NCBI GenBank assembly: GCA_964529415.1
Contig: CAZGWD010000001.1
Location: 186,001 to 250,000, forward strand
DNA from: CAYMPH01 sp964529415
GTDB lineage: Bacteria > Spirochaetota > UBA4802 > UBA5550
Length of the DNA: 64,000 nt
Direction of reading: 5' to 3'
Under the pieces are notes generated by a model. It had not been told where the DNA came from, did no database searches, and saw nothing but the letters and a program-made list of their open reading frames with translations. How positions within the stretch are numbered: position 1 is the stretch's first letter; every line of letters begins with the position of its first letter. Shown here piece by piece: positions 7,459 to 16,584 of the stretch. The position numbers and the translations under genes were made by a program.

Positions 7459-8541
7459 TTTTAATTTTACAGGATTTTTGTGAAGCATTTTAAAGTAATC
7501 AACTCCCTTTTCGCCGGTATATAAATTCAAGCTGAGATCAGAAAGATTTTTTTCGTTGATTTTATCAAACATCCCTTCTTCGAGAGCAATCCAAATATCT
7601 GCTGTTTTTTCTACAGCAATATTCATCAGATTATCTATTGATTCATAGCGGGCTCCAATTTGACCTGCAGGGTATTGCCAGCGTTCCCTGTGATGATTCA
7701 ATATATGGCTATTGAATTTTTTTGGATCAGGGTAACGAACAATGAAATCTGTATAAAAATGATATCTGTCCCTTAATTTAAAAAATATGTTTCTGAGTTT
7801 TTCATTTCCAGTATGTTTAATTTTATAAGTAAATGGCATCAGATATGGAATTAAATCAAGGCGTGTATTTTTTTCATTTTCCAATGAAGTTTTGTTTCTT
7901 TTCAGCAATTTCAATTCTATAGACTGGCTGGGTAATGTATCATGAATCGTTTTTAAAATAAGGTTTCTTACAGGTGGTATAATTTTTTTTATTTTTGATT
8001 TTAATACAAGCGGAATCATGTCATTGATATTTAAATTATACTCATGTTTATTTCCAGAAGAAAAAAGATTATAATTGTCAATATTATATGATATAAATAA
8101 ATTCTGCTCGCGATAGAAAGCAATTTCATTTTTAGAAAAATTATTTGGAAATCCTGACCAGTAAAATATGTAAGGATGGATAACTGCATCAGCTACTGCA
8201 TGAGAAATAAATCCATACAAATACGCTCTTTGAATTGCTGTCCATTCATTGTTTCTGTCGCTGGATGAATAAATATCTGAGATCATTTTTCTGATAAATT
8301 TCTCTGAAGAACCGTTATGCAGAGCAAATGAAATTTCATGACCGTAAGGATTGGTTTTATTTCTGACAGGGATATAATCAAAAATATTAGGACCGATTGA
8401 GCCAAATAAACCAGATTTAAATCTGGTCCAGTCGGTGAATAATGACTCAACTGATCTTAAAAGATAATTTTTCTTTTTTCTTTTAGATAGAGAAAGTATT
8501 GTTTCTCTAAAAATTTTATTATGGGTATATATTCCAGGCAT
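7450..8541 (-). CDS. Zinc-dependent phospholipase C-like protein
   Basis: The 363-residue product matches the zinc-dependent phospholipase C domain (PF00882 type): MPGIYTH at the start, GPNIFDY (D55), H68 and H75, and an FISHAVADAVIHPY segment (H114, D118, H122). These His and Asp residues are the expected metal ligands. No signal peptide is present. Many such stand-alone proteins have unproven activity. The C-terminal half (about 180-360) is charged and carries no landmark. The gene is probably transcribed alone. Confidence 0.75.
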   Translation of the reverse strand: MPGIYTHNKIFRETILSLSKRKKKNYLLRSVESLFTDWTRFKSGLFGSIGPNIFDYIPVRNKTNPYGHEISFALHNGSSEKFIRKMISDIYSSSDRNNEWTAIQRAYLYGFISHAVADAVIHPYIFYWSGFPNNFSKNEIAFYREQNLFISYNIDNYNLFSSGNKHEYNLNINDMIPLVLKSKIKKIIPPVRNLILKTIHDTLPSQSIELKLLKRNKTSLENEKNTRLDLIPYLMPFTYKIKHTGNEKLRNIFFKLRDRYHFYTDFIVRYPDPKKFNSHILNHHRERWQYPAGQIGARYESIDNLMNIAVEKTADIWIALEEGMFDKINEKNLSDLSLNLYTGEKGVDYFKMLHKNPVKLKLF

Positions 8542-8683
8542 AAATTTCTTACAGGATTTAGTCCTTTTTTTTAGTATCTTTACTATCTGAAATAATTTTG
8601 TCCAGAATAAAAAGAAATTAAAGGGTTAAAATTATTTCTTTTATTTATTTAATTATATATGGTATAAAAACTAATTAATCAAT

Positions 8684-8712
8684 TTGACATTTAATTAAAC
8701 AAAATATATTAT
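8684..8712 (+). promoter_or_regulatory. Strong sigma70-type promoter for the DUF4139-pyk run
   Basis: A perfect TTGACA (8684-8689), a 17-base spacer and TATTAT (8707-8712) give a start near 8719 and an untranslated leader of about 114 bases before the ATG at 8833. I see no riboswitch-like structure in that leader. GAGAGGA precedes the start codon. Confidence 0.65.
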
Positions 8713-8832
8713 ATGATATTTGTAAAAAATCAGAATTTATGAACCGGATATTTTTTAATAAAAATGGCGATTATCCAGCCTGATATTTAATCAATTTATG
8801 ATTTAAGAATCTTTTATCGAGAGGATCAGATT

Positions 8833-10680
8833 ATGTATTATAAAAAGCTATTACTTGTTTTGGGTATATTAATATGCTTTTCTTTTTCAGGATTTGTAAT
8901 CGCAGATGAAAAGATTTATCAGAGTAAAATCATTGAAGTTAAATTATTCCAGAATCAGGCAGAGATTGTCAGATCAGTTATTATTCCTTTAAAAAAAGGT
9001 TCAAACAATATAGTCCTCGGCGGGCTTCCAAATCTTCTTTATGACTGGTCAATTAAAGGCGGACTTCCAAAAGAATTTAAAGGTAAAATTGTTTCCCTTG
9101 AAGTGGAAAAGAAAGCCCTTGTTCAGAAAAGACAAAAGAATATTCTTGCTATAGAAGATAAACTTTCATCTCTCAGGGAGCTTGATCTTGCTATGGCTGA
9201 TGATCTGAAAAATATTTCAGCTCAGGAAAAACTGCTGAATTCAATCGGTGATTTTACAGGACAGACAATTCCAAGAGAGATCGCTACAAAAATTCCTAAA
9301 ATCAGCACCTGGGATGAAACTATAAATTATATTTTTGATAAAAAGAAGGACTTATTCAATAAAAGAAGAAAAACTGAGAAGGAAAGGGAAAAGCTTGGTA
9401 AGGAAATCCAGAAATGGGAATTTGAACTATCGCAAATTGCAGGATATACCTATTATTCAAATTATCAGACTTTAAGTAATGCGTATGTGAATAAAAGACA
9501 GAATGAAGCTGTACAGCAGTATTATGATTTCAATGACAAATTTGCTGAAAGAACCAGAATGCTCAAAGAACCAACTGAAAATGTTGATTATGAAAAACGG
9601 GTTAACATGATTATATACTCCTCTTCTGAAAGTGAAATTGAGTTTACACTTACTTATGTAATTCCAAAAACCTACTGGCAGATGGTTTATGATTTAAGAG
9701 CCTCACTTGAGAAAAATGCAGTTAATCTTTCGGTATTCGGGAATATATTTCAAAACAGCGGTGAGGATTGGGATGATGTAAATCTGGCTTTATCCACCGG
9801 TGCTCCTGTAAATTCTATGACACAACCTTCTATAATTTCCTGGATTGTTGATGTGTATGAAAGATCAGAATATAAATCTGATTCTTATGATGAACGTAAA
9901 GATAAATCAGCATCGCCGTCTTTGAAGAAAAGATCCAAAAAAAATGGCGGAGCCAGCGGATATGCATCAATGGATTCATCTAAAGATGAGGAATCTCCAC
10001 CGCCTTCTGCTGTAATCAGCGAAAAGGGAATATACTTTGGAATAACTTTGCCTCTGAAACAATCGATTTCCTCTTCTATAAAATACCAGAAAAAATTTAT
10101 TCAGGATTATGAAGTTACTGACAAGGCTAATGTAAAATTTTATTATGAGATTGTACCTCATTATGGAAACAAGGCTTATTTAAAGGTTAAGCTTTTTAAT
10201 ACTACTGGAATTCCTTTAATGGCAGGAGAATCTCAGGTTTTTCTTGAAAATGAATATATGGGTAAAATCAGAATTCCATATATGCCGATAGGTAAAAGCG
10301 AGAATCTTGTAATAGGCAATGAAACCAGAATTAGCGGATTTAAGGAACTCGTAAAAAAATTTGAAGATACTTCAGGAATTTTCGGCGGCAAGAGGAAAAT
10401 ATCGTATAAATATAAACTTACTGTTGAAAATCAGATGCAGAAAAAAGGGGAAATTACACTTCTCGATATAATTCCTGTATCAAGAAATAAAAAAATCGAT
10501 GTAGATATTAAGGATTTATCTTTACCAGTAACACCTGATAAAGAATTTGAAGCTTCAACTGAATATTCACAGGGAATTCGAAAGTGGAATATTACACTTG
10601 CACCAAAAGAAAAAAAAGAAATAACATATGAGATTATAATTTCTTTTGATAAAGATTTATCAATTGAGGGGTTAAGGTAG
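8833..10680 (+). CDS. DUF4140/DUF4139 (mucoidy inhibitor MuiA-like) exported protein
   Basis: The 615-residue protein has a signal peptide (1-25), an N-terminal beta region (about 28-85) with KVTLFxNQAEI-like sequence typical of DUF4140, a long charged coiled-coil stretch (about 85-210), and a DUF4139 region with SLEKNAVNLSVFGNI and SGEDWDDVNLALSTG. A Lys/Ser-rich low-complexity insert (about 355-395) interrupts it. The C-terminus has the beta-sandwich DUF4139 pattern. This family is poorly understood and probably acts in the periplasm or at the surface. Its TAG abuts the ATG of pyk without a gap, so translation is probably coupled. Confidence 0.8.
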   Translation: MYYKKLLLVLGILICFSFSGFVIADEKIYQSKIIEVKLFQNQAEIVRSVIIPLKKGSNNIVLGGLPNLLYDWSIKGGLPKEFKGKIVSLEVEKKALVQKRQKNILAIEDKLSSLRELDLAMADDLKNISAQEKLLNSIGDFTGQTIPREIATKIPKISTWDETINYIFDKKKDLFNKRRKTEKEREKLGKEIQKWEFELSQIAGYTYYSNYQTLSNAYVNKRQNEAVQQYYDFNDKFAERTRMLKEPTENVDYEKRVNMIIYSSSESEIEFTLTYVIPKTYWQMVYDLRASLEKNAVNLSVFGNIFQNSGEDWDDVNLALSTGAPVNSMTQPSIISWIVDVYERSEYKSDSYDERKDKSASPSLKKRSKKNGGASGYASMDSSKDEESPPPSAVISEKGIYFGITLPLKQSISSSIKYQKKFIQDYEVTDKANVKFYYEIVPHYGNKAYLKVKLFNTTGIPLMAGESQVFLENEYMGKIRIPYMPIGKSENLVIGNETRISGFKELVKKFEDTSGIFGGKRKISYKYKLTVENQMQKKGEITLLDIIPVSRNKKIDVDIKDLSLPVTPDKEFEASTEYSQGIRKWNITLAPKEKKEITYEIIISFDKDLSIEGLR

Positions 10681-12426
10681 ATGATTAAGACTAAAATAGT
10701 TTGCACACTCGGCCCTGCAACTGATAATATCGAAATTTTAAAAGAGTTAATTATTTCAGGAATGTCTGTTGCAAGGCTTAATTTTTCTCACGGTACTCAT
10801 GAGGAGCATAAAAGCAGAATTAATCTTTTCAGGCAGGCAGTAAAAGAACTTGGAGTTCCAGTAGGTCTGCTGCTTGATATTAAAGGCCCTAAAATAAGGC
10901 TTAAAAAATTTGAAAAAGGTGAAGTAGAACTTAAAACAGGCAGCACTTTCAGCCTTACTATTGATGATGTTGTTGGAACGGAAAAAATAGCATCTGTTTC
11001 ATATCTGGGTTTGCCTGCAGATGTTGAAAAAGGATCAAGAATATTAATTGCAGACGGGCTCGTTGAGTTAAAAGTAACATCGAAAACTGATAAAATTATT
11101 GAATGCATTGTTATAACAGGCGGCCCGATTGGTAATAATAAAGGAATAAATGTTCCAGGAGTTACAATCACGATTCCGTTTATCAGCGAAAGGGACAAAC
11201 TGGATTTGAAGTTTGCTGTTGATAATGATATTGATTTTATTGCAGCATCTTTTGTCAGAAATCAGAACGATGTAAAAGATATTAAGAAATTTCTTGATGA
11301 TTCCGGCGGAAGTTTTATTAAAGTAATCTCCAAGATAGAAAACAGAGATGGGGTTCGAAATATTGATGATATAGTTCATCTCAGCGATGGGATAATGGTT
11401 GCAAGAGGTGATATGGGAGTGGAAATCCCTTTTGAGGAACTTCCTTCTATTCAAAAAAATATTATAAAAAAATGCGGTATAGCGGGTATACCTGCTATTA
11501 CTGCAACTCAAATGCTAGATTCAATGATACGCAATCCAAGTCCTACCAGAGCGGAAATCACGGATGTGGCAAATGCAATATATGATGGAACAAGCGCACT
11601 CATGCTTTCAGGCGAAACTTCAGTCGGAAAATACCCGGTTGAAACTGTTAAGGTTATGGCAAAAATTGCCGCAAAAACAGAATCTGACATTGACTATGTG
11701 AAAAGATTCAGTAATTCACATATTACTGTTTCAAGAAATATTACTAATGCAATAAGCCAGGCAACTTGCGAAACAGCGCACACTCTTGGAGCAGCAGCGA
11801 TTCTTTCTCTTACAAAATCAGGCCATACTGCCCGGATGGTATCAAAATACAGACCAGCCTGCCCTATAATTGCAATGACTGTTCTTCCGAAAGTATACAA
11901 TCAGCTTTCACTATCATGGGGAGTTTTTCCGGTTCTTACTGAAGAAAAATATACAACTGAAGAAATATTTGAGCAATCAATAATTAAAGCCGAAGAAACT
12001 GATCTGATTAAAAACGGTGATCTTGTTGTTATAACAGGCGGATTTCCTGCAGGAATAAGCGGAGCAACAAATACACTCAGAGTGCACATTGTAGGTGATG
12101 TATTGCTCGAAGGTAAAGGCTTAAATAAATTAACTTCATCCGGAACTATTTGCGTTATTCCGGAAGGCGACAATGATATATTGGATTTTAAAGCAGGGGA
12201 TATTCTTGTTTTTTCAAAAACTACTGATATAATTCTTCACGCAATTAAAAATTCATCAGCTATTGTTACTGAGGAAGACAGTGAAAATTCCAAAGCAGTG
12301 ATAGTGGGACTTGCTCTTGATATACCTGTTATTTCCAACGCAATGAACGCTACAGGTATTTTAAAAGGGGGAACTGTTGTAACTGTAGATGCTTCAAAGG
12401 GGATAATTTCAACCGTGTTGAAATAA
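10681..12426 (+). CDS. pyk: Pyruvate kinase with C-terminal PEP-utilising domain
   Basis: Converts phosphoenolpyruvate and ADP to pyruvate and ATP in glycolysis. The 581 residues include TKIVCTLGPAT, ARLNFSHG, LLDIKGPKIR, KIENRDG, VARGDMGVEIP, ATQMLDSM, and LSGETSVGKYP. After the normal C-domain (about residue 470) a mobile PEP-utiliser-like domain extends the protein, as in Bacillus-type enzymes of about 585 residues. A separate pyruvate phosphate dikinase gene in this window (55099-57810) supplies the opposing or PPi-linked reaction. The gene starts directly after the DUF4139 stop. Confidence 0.95.
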   Translation: MIKTKIVCTLGPATDNIEILKELIISGMSVARLNFSHGTHEEHKSRINLFRQAVKELGVPVGLLLDIKGPKIRLKKFEKGEVELKTGSTFSLTIDDVVGTEKIASVSYLGLPADVEKGSRILIADGLVELKVTSKTDKIIECIVITGGPIGNNKGINVPGVTITIPFISERDKLDLKFAVDNDIDFIAASFVRNQNDVKDIKKFLDDSGGSFIKVISKIENRDGVRNIDDIVHLSDGIMVARGDMGVEIPFEELPSIQKNIIKKCGIAGIPAITATQMLDSMIRNPSPTRAEITDVANAIYDGTSALMLSGETSVGKYPVETVKVMAKIAAKTESDIDYVKRFSNSHITVSRNITNAISQATCETAHTLGAAAILSLTKSGHTARMVSKYRPACPIIAMTVLPKVYNQLSLSWGVFPVLTEEKYTTEEIFEQSIIKAEETDLIKNGDLVVITGGFPAGISGATNTLRVHIVGDVLLEGKGLNKLTSSGTICVIPEGDNDILDFKAGDILVFSKTTDIILHAIKNSSAIVTEEDSENSKAVIVGLALDIPVISNAMNATGILKGGTVVTVDASKGIISTVLK

Positions 12427-12433
12427 AAATAAT

Positions 12434-13093
12434 ATGAAATCAATTACTATCAGTATAATTACTGAAAGCGGTGAAGTTCTTCAGGACGTTAAGGCAAATA
12501 TACCTGAAGCGGAAGTGCTGAGCTATAAATCATTTGAATCTGCAAAGAGCGATGATTCGCTATGTCTAATGGTTGACACAGATCTTTTTACTACTCCGGA
12601 TTCAGCGCAATTTTTCCTTTCAAAGTTAAGAAAGAAGATCCACGATGTACCGGTTCTCTTGATAATTAAAGTAAACAAGATCGAAGAAATAAAATTCGAC
12701 TGGTTTTTTAATGATTTTGTTGTTTATCCTTTCAGGAAGGGTGAACTTCAAGCCAGATTAAAAAAACTGGCAGGAAACAGGCAATCAGATAATGATGCAA
12801 TTTCAATAGGAAATTTAAAAATAAATCTTAAAGAATACACTGTATATTTTAATGAAGAAAAACTTGAACTGACATATAAGGAATTTGAATTGTTAAGACT
12901 TTTTTTTGAAAACAGGGGTGTTGTATTTTCAAGAAAGGATCTGCTCAGCAGAATATGGGGTCTTGAGTATATTGGAGGAACAAGGACGGTTGATGTTCAT
13001 ATCAGGCGGCTCCGGGGTAAGCTCGGGGATGAATTCAATTCGGTTATTGAAACAGTCCGTAATGTAGGATATAGATGCAAAGATGATATATAG
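12434..13093 (+). CDS. OmpR-type winged-helix regulator with atypical receiver
   Basis: The C-terminal part (about 120-217) is a clear OmpR/PhoB DNA-binding domain: LTYKEFELLRLF, SRKDLLSRIWG, RTVDVHIRRLRGKL and ETVRNVGYRC. The N-terminal 115 residues have receiver-like alternation but lack the usual acidic pair (ITESGE instead of a DD). An Asp in LMVDTDLF could be the phosphorylation site, and the conserved K-P pair reads YPFRK. It is therefore probably a phosphorylation-independent or atypical response regulator. It follows pyk by 7 bases and no kinase is adjacent, so coupling to metabolism is plausible but unproven. Confidence 0.8.
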   Translation: MKSITISIITESGEVLQDVKANIPEAEVLSYKSFESAKSDDSLCLMVDTDLFTTPDSAQFFLSKLRKKIHDVPVLLIIKVNKIEEIKFDWFFNDFVVYPFRKGELQARLKKLAGNRQSDNDAISIGNLKINLKEYTVYFNEEKLELTYKEFELLRLFFENRGVVFSRKDLLSRIWGLEYIGGTRTVDVHIRRLRGKLGDEFNSVIETVRNVGYRCKDDI

Positions 13094-13178
13094 AAAAATA
13101 CTTGCCATATATTTAATCCGTTGTTAGGTTTGCACTGTCAATTTAAATATAGGAAAATTGTTTCACAGAGGATTTCAA

Positions 13179-13661
13179 ATGAGTCAGGGAAAAAAAGTAG
13201 AGAAAATTATTCAGATTGCGCAAACAGAATATTTAGGCGATTACGAAAAACTTCTTAAGGAAATGAGAAAGCAACTTCCATTATTTGGCGGAACAAAAAG
13301 ACTCGCAGCAGCCTTGCTGAAAGAATACGTGGGTGATATTTCAAAACTTAACCTGGAAAAAGTATTTGAGAAAAAAGTATCAGGTAAGATTGTTTTTGAA
13401 GATATTAAAGATGGAAGAGCCAGACTTTTTATCAATGTAGGAAAAAATCACAGAATTTCAACCGGGGATTTAATCAGAGAAATTGTAAAAAAATCCGGAA
13501 TAGACGGAAAACAGATAGGTAAAATAGATATTCATGCAACTTATTCTTTTTTTGAAGTTTCAGAGCAATATGCTGAAATTGTTTACCATTCATTCGATGG
13601 AGCAAAATTAAAGGGTTTAAATGTGGTAGTGGAACCAGCAAAAAAGAAAAAAGTGGAATGA
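13179..13661 (+). CDS. DbpA-like RNA-binding domain protein
   Basis: The 160-residue protein has a helical N-terminal half (about 1-60) and a C-terminal domain (about 75-150) like the RNA-binding domain at the end of DEAD-box helicase DbpA: GRARLFINVGK, ISTGDLIREI, IGKIDI and YSFFEV. The helicase core is absent. DbpA domains bind structured rRNA, so a ribosome-assembly or RNA-binding role is inferred. AGAGG lies 7 bases before ATG 13179, which decides the start over an upstream TTG at 13158. It ends 4 bases before the methyltransferase, so the two are cotranscribed. Confidence 0.75.
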   Translation: MSQGKKVEKIIQIAQTEYLGDYEKLLKEMRKQLPLFGGTKRLAAALLKEYVGDISKLNLEKVFEKKVSGKIVFEDIKDGRARLFINVGKNHRISTGDLIREIVKKSGIDGKQIGKIDIHATYSFFEVSEQYAEIVYHSFDGAKLKGLNVVVEPAKKKKVE

Positions 13662-13665
13662 TAAA

Positions 13666-14475
13666 ATGACAAGTAATCTCTGCCCGCTTTGCGGATCGGA
13701 GAGAAAAATTCTCTTAAGCAGCGGTTTATACAAATGTAGAAATTGCGGTTGCGGATTTAATACAAAACACAAACTCCTCGACTACACAGATTCATACTTT
13801 ACTTCTGATTATAAAAATCAATATGGCAAAACCTACGAAGAGGATTTTGATAATATATATTCAATATCAAAAAATCGCATTGAGCAGATAAAAAAAATCT
13901 CAACCGGTGAAAATAATTCTATTCTTGATATTGGTTCTGCATTAGGATTTTTTTTAAAATGTGCGTCTGATGAAGGCTATAAAAGAACTCTTGGAATTGA
14001 AATCTCACCTTTTGCCTCTAAATATTGTATTACAAAATTCGGAATAGAAACAATATCAAATTCTTTCAGTAATATTGAAATTTCAGAAAAGTTTGATGTA
14101 GTAACCTCATGGTATTTTATAGAACACAATTATGACACTGTGCAAACACTGCATAAAATATTTTCTTTTCTTGAAAATGGTGGAATATTTGCAATAACTG
14201 TGCCATCTATTTTCGGCCCATTATATTATTTTAACCGGAATGAGTGGATTAAAACACATCCTGAAGATCACAGAGTTGATTTTTCACCAGCATCAGTAAA
14301 GAAGATTCTTAAAAGAATTGGATTTAAAAAGATTAAAATTAAATCTGCCGGATTTCACCCTGAAAGAGTTTTTAACAGTAAATCATTTTTATTTCCGATT
14401 ATGAAAAATATTTATATTGCATTTTCAAAAATACTTAATTTTTCTGATACAATTGAAGTATATGCTATTAAATAG
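13666..14475 (+). CDS. SAM-dependent methyltransferase with N-terminal zinc ribbon
   Basis: The 269-residue protein opens with a Cys4 ribbon (CPLCG near residue 6, CRNCG near residue 24) followed by a class I methyltransferase core: ILDIGSALGFFL (SAM-binding motif I), GIEIS (acidic end of beta 2), FDVVTSWYFIEH and GGIFAITVPS. This zinc-ribbon plus Methyltransf_23-type arrangement is common among enzymes acting on nucleotide sugars or lipid-linked sugars, but the substrate is not visible. It follows the DbpA-like gene by 4 bases. Confidence 0.8.
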   Translation: MTSNLCPLCGSERKILLSSGLYKCRNCGCGFNTKHKLLDYTDSYFTSDYKNQYGKTYEEDFDNIYSISKNRIEQIKKISTGENNSILDIGSALGFFLKCASDEGYKRTLGIEISPFASKYCITKFGIETISNSFSNIEISEKFDVVTSWYFIEHNYDTVQTLHKIFSFLENGGIFAITVPSIFGPLYYFNRNEWIKTHPEDHRVDFSPASVKKILKRIGFKKIKIKSAGFHPERVFNSKSFLFPIMKNIYIAFSKILNFSDTIEVYAIK

Positions 14476-14503
14476 CCTGATTATATTAAATTTTTATTTA
14501 TTC

Positions 14504-14531
14504 TTTACATTTTTATAATAGTAATTATTAT
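14504..14531 (+). promoter_or_regulatory. Sigma70-type promoter for the Cys4 protein-dsbD operon
   Basis: TTTACA (14504-14509), a 16-base spacer and TATTAT (14526-14531) predict a start near 14538, about 28 bases before the ATG at 14566. Confidence 0.5.
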
Positions 14532-14565
14532 GTCTCTTTGATATTTTTAAAATATGGAGAATTCT

Positions 14566-14727
14566 ATGAACGTTATGACCGTAGATCAGTGTAAAAAATG
14601 TGAATTTCATATTGACCACAGAGCAGATTCGGTTTTATGCAAATACAATTATGAAATTGAGCATAGAGTTTTAAACGGCGATAATATTGTCGGATGTCCG
14701 CTTATGGATAAAAAGAAGAAAAGGTAA
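14566..14727 (+). CDS. 53-residue Cys4 protein upstream of DsbD
   Basis: This short gene runs ATG 14566 to TAA 14727 and has GGAGA upstream. The product has C9-x2-C12, C25 and C44, a spacing suited to binding zinc or iron, and a basic tail (KKKKR). Its stop is 3 bases from the DsbD start and the two share a promoter, so it is probably expressed with DsbD. Redox or metal delivery is a guess from context only; I do not recognise the family. Confidence 0.7.
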   Translation: MNVMTVDQCKKCEFHIDHRADSVLCKYNYEIEHRVLNGDNIVGCPLMDKKKKR

Positions 14728-14730
14728 TTG

Positions 14731-16572
14731 ATGTTCAGAGCTGTAAGTATTTTTTTTCTATTATTGTCAATTTCATTTGTTTCCGGTTGCACCGGGAAAA
14801 AATATAATGAATATAAAGTATATCCAATTCCACAATTAATGGAAATTGAACCTGGAAAAGAATCATTCCTGACTTTACAAATAGAAATTCCTTCAGGAAG
14901 CCATATCTATGGAAATCCCAAAGGCCCCGGTATCGGCAAAGCTACAGAAGTTCTTACCAATTCAACAGAAGAAATAATTTTCAGTAATGCAAGATATCTG
15001 AAGCCGGTGAAATTTTATACTCCTGGGAAAAAGGAATTTACCTGGGGATATTCAAATGAAACAAAAATATTTATTCCGATAAAAGCCGATATAAAAGCTT
15101 CATCCGGTGATTTTAAAAAGCATAGTTTGAAATTAGATGCACTTCTTTGTACCGATTCTTCATGTATTCCTAAAATTATTAAATTGGATTATTTAATAAA
15201 AATTAATAAACAGGGTGAAAAAGGAACTGTTATTTCGGATGATTTAAAGAAGCTTTATGAAAAATCCTCAGAGCCCTCAATAAAAACAAATACAACTGAT
15301 AATCAATCAACTGAAAATAGTGATATTTCAAAAAAATTTTATGGAGATAATTTTAAACCAGAATTTACAAGTTCAAATGTAACAGGACTTATGCAGGCAA
15401 TACTATTTGGATTATTAGCAGGGCTTATTTTGAATTTTATGCCATGCGTTCTTCCGGTAGTCAGTCTAAAGATACTGGGCTTTGTTCAAAGTGCTGGAAA
15501 AAGCAGAAAAGATTTAATTTTACTTGGGCTGCTTTTTTCTGGAGGCATTATTACCAGTTTTACAGTTCTTGCTGCACTTGCAGCTTTTTTCGGTTATAAC
15601 TGGGGAGGACTGTTTCAGCACAAAATGTTTCTTATAGTAATGACTTTAATAGTTTTTGCTATGGCTCTTTCGATGTTCGGAGTTTTTACAATAAATACAC
15701 CGAATTTTGCAGGTAATCTTTCAAAAAAACAAAGCAATCAGTTTATTGATGCATATGTAAAAGGACTTTTTGCAACGCTTCTTGCAACGCCCTGCAGCGG
15801 CCCTTTTCTTGGAGGAACTCTTTCATGGGCTTTTTCTCAACCCCCGGTAATTATATTTATTATTTTTATAAGCGTTGGTATTGGAATGTCAATTCCTTAT
15901 CTTGCTCTTACAATGAATCCTAAGCTTATCAAATTTATACCTAAACCAGGAAATTGGCTTATAGTTTTTGAAATTTCAATGGGTTTTCTTTTGATATTCA
16001 CTGTGGTTTATCTTCTATCGATTTTTGATAATGAGTCTGTTTTGCCGATGATTTTGTTTATGGCAGTGTCAGCATTGGGTTTATGGCAATATGGAAAATT
16101 CGGTTCTGTGATTAATATCAGGAAAAAAAGAATTGTTTCTCTATTTCTTTTAATTTTAATTATTTCTGGCGGATATTTACTTTCGTTCGAATATATTTTT
16201 AAGATAGAAAATGTTGAAATCAAAAAAAATGAATTTTCAGTTGAAAAATTATACAGCAATAAAAATAAAAAAATAACTGTTGTGAAATGGACAGCGGACT
16301 GGTGTCCTAACTGTTCACTTGTAGAGAAATTATCTCTAAATACAAACAGTGTCAGCAAAATTTTATATGATAATAATATTGAAATTTTAACTGCAGATAT
16401 AACCCGGAAAAGTCCTGAAGCGGAAAAACTTCTGGAGCTGCTTGGAAACAGATCTATTCCATTTCTTGCTGTATTTCCGAAAGGAAATGCTTTTTATTCC
16501 CCAATTTGTCTGAGAGATGTGTACAGCGAAAAAGATGTTATAAATGCAATCAATAAAGCTCTTAAACGCTGA
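14731..16572 (+). CDS. dsbD: Thiol:disulfide interchange protein, DsbD family
   Basis: DsbD carries electrons from cytoplasmic thioredoxin across the membrane to periplasmic thiol proteins. The N-terminus ends in a lipobox-like SFVSGC, followed by a DsbD-alpha-like beta domain (about 35-160). The core of about eight TM helices holds the two conserved cysteines, in LNFMPCVLPV and LLATPCSGPFLGG. The C-terminal thioredoxin domain has WTADWCPNC (CxxC) and a cis-Pro in SIPFLAV. ATG 14731 is preferred over TTG 14728 because AAGG lies 6 bases upstream of it. Length is close to E. coli DsbD. Confidence 0.9.
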   Translation: MFRAVSIFFLLLSISFVSGCTGKKYNEYKVYPIPQLMEIEPGKESFLTLQIEIPSGSHIYGNPKGPGIGKATEVLTNSTEEIIFSNARYLKPVKFYTPGKKEFTWGYSNETKIFIPIKADIKASSGDFKKHSLKLDALLCTDSSCIPKIIKLDYLIKINKQGEKGTVISDDLKKLYEKSSEPSIKTNTTDNQSTENSDISKKFYGDNFKPEFTSSNVTGLMQAILFGLLAGLILNFMPCVLPVVSLKILGFVQSAGKSRKDLILLGLLFSGGIITSFTVLAALAAFFGYNWGGLFQHKMFLIVMTLIVFAMALSMFGVFTINTPNFAGNLSKKQSNQFIDAYVKGLFATLLATPCSGPFLGGTLSWAFSQPPVIIFIIFISVGIGMSIPYLALTMNPKLIKFIPKPGNWLIVFEISMGFLLIFTVVYLLSIFDNESVLPMILFMAVSALGLWQYGKFGSVINIRKKRIVSLFLLILIISGGYLLSFEYIFKIENVEIKKNEFSVEKLYSNKNKKITVVKWTADWCPNCSLVEKLSLNTNSVSKILYDNNIEILTADITRKSPEAEKLLELLGNRSIPFLAVFPKGNAFYSPICLRDVYSEKDVINAINKALKR

Positions 16573-16584
16573 TTAAAAATTTTA

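Noticed and set aside
8554..8575. Terminator-like AGGA-TTTAG-TCCT plus T run
   Set aside because: Four base pairs are too few, and no plus-strand gene ends before it.
10797..11198. Antisense open frames within pyk, ppdK, purD and the SprA-like gene
   Set aside because: They are shadows of well-supported genes on the other strand, with low-complexity translations and no ribosome binding sites.
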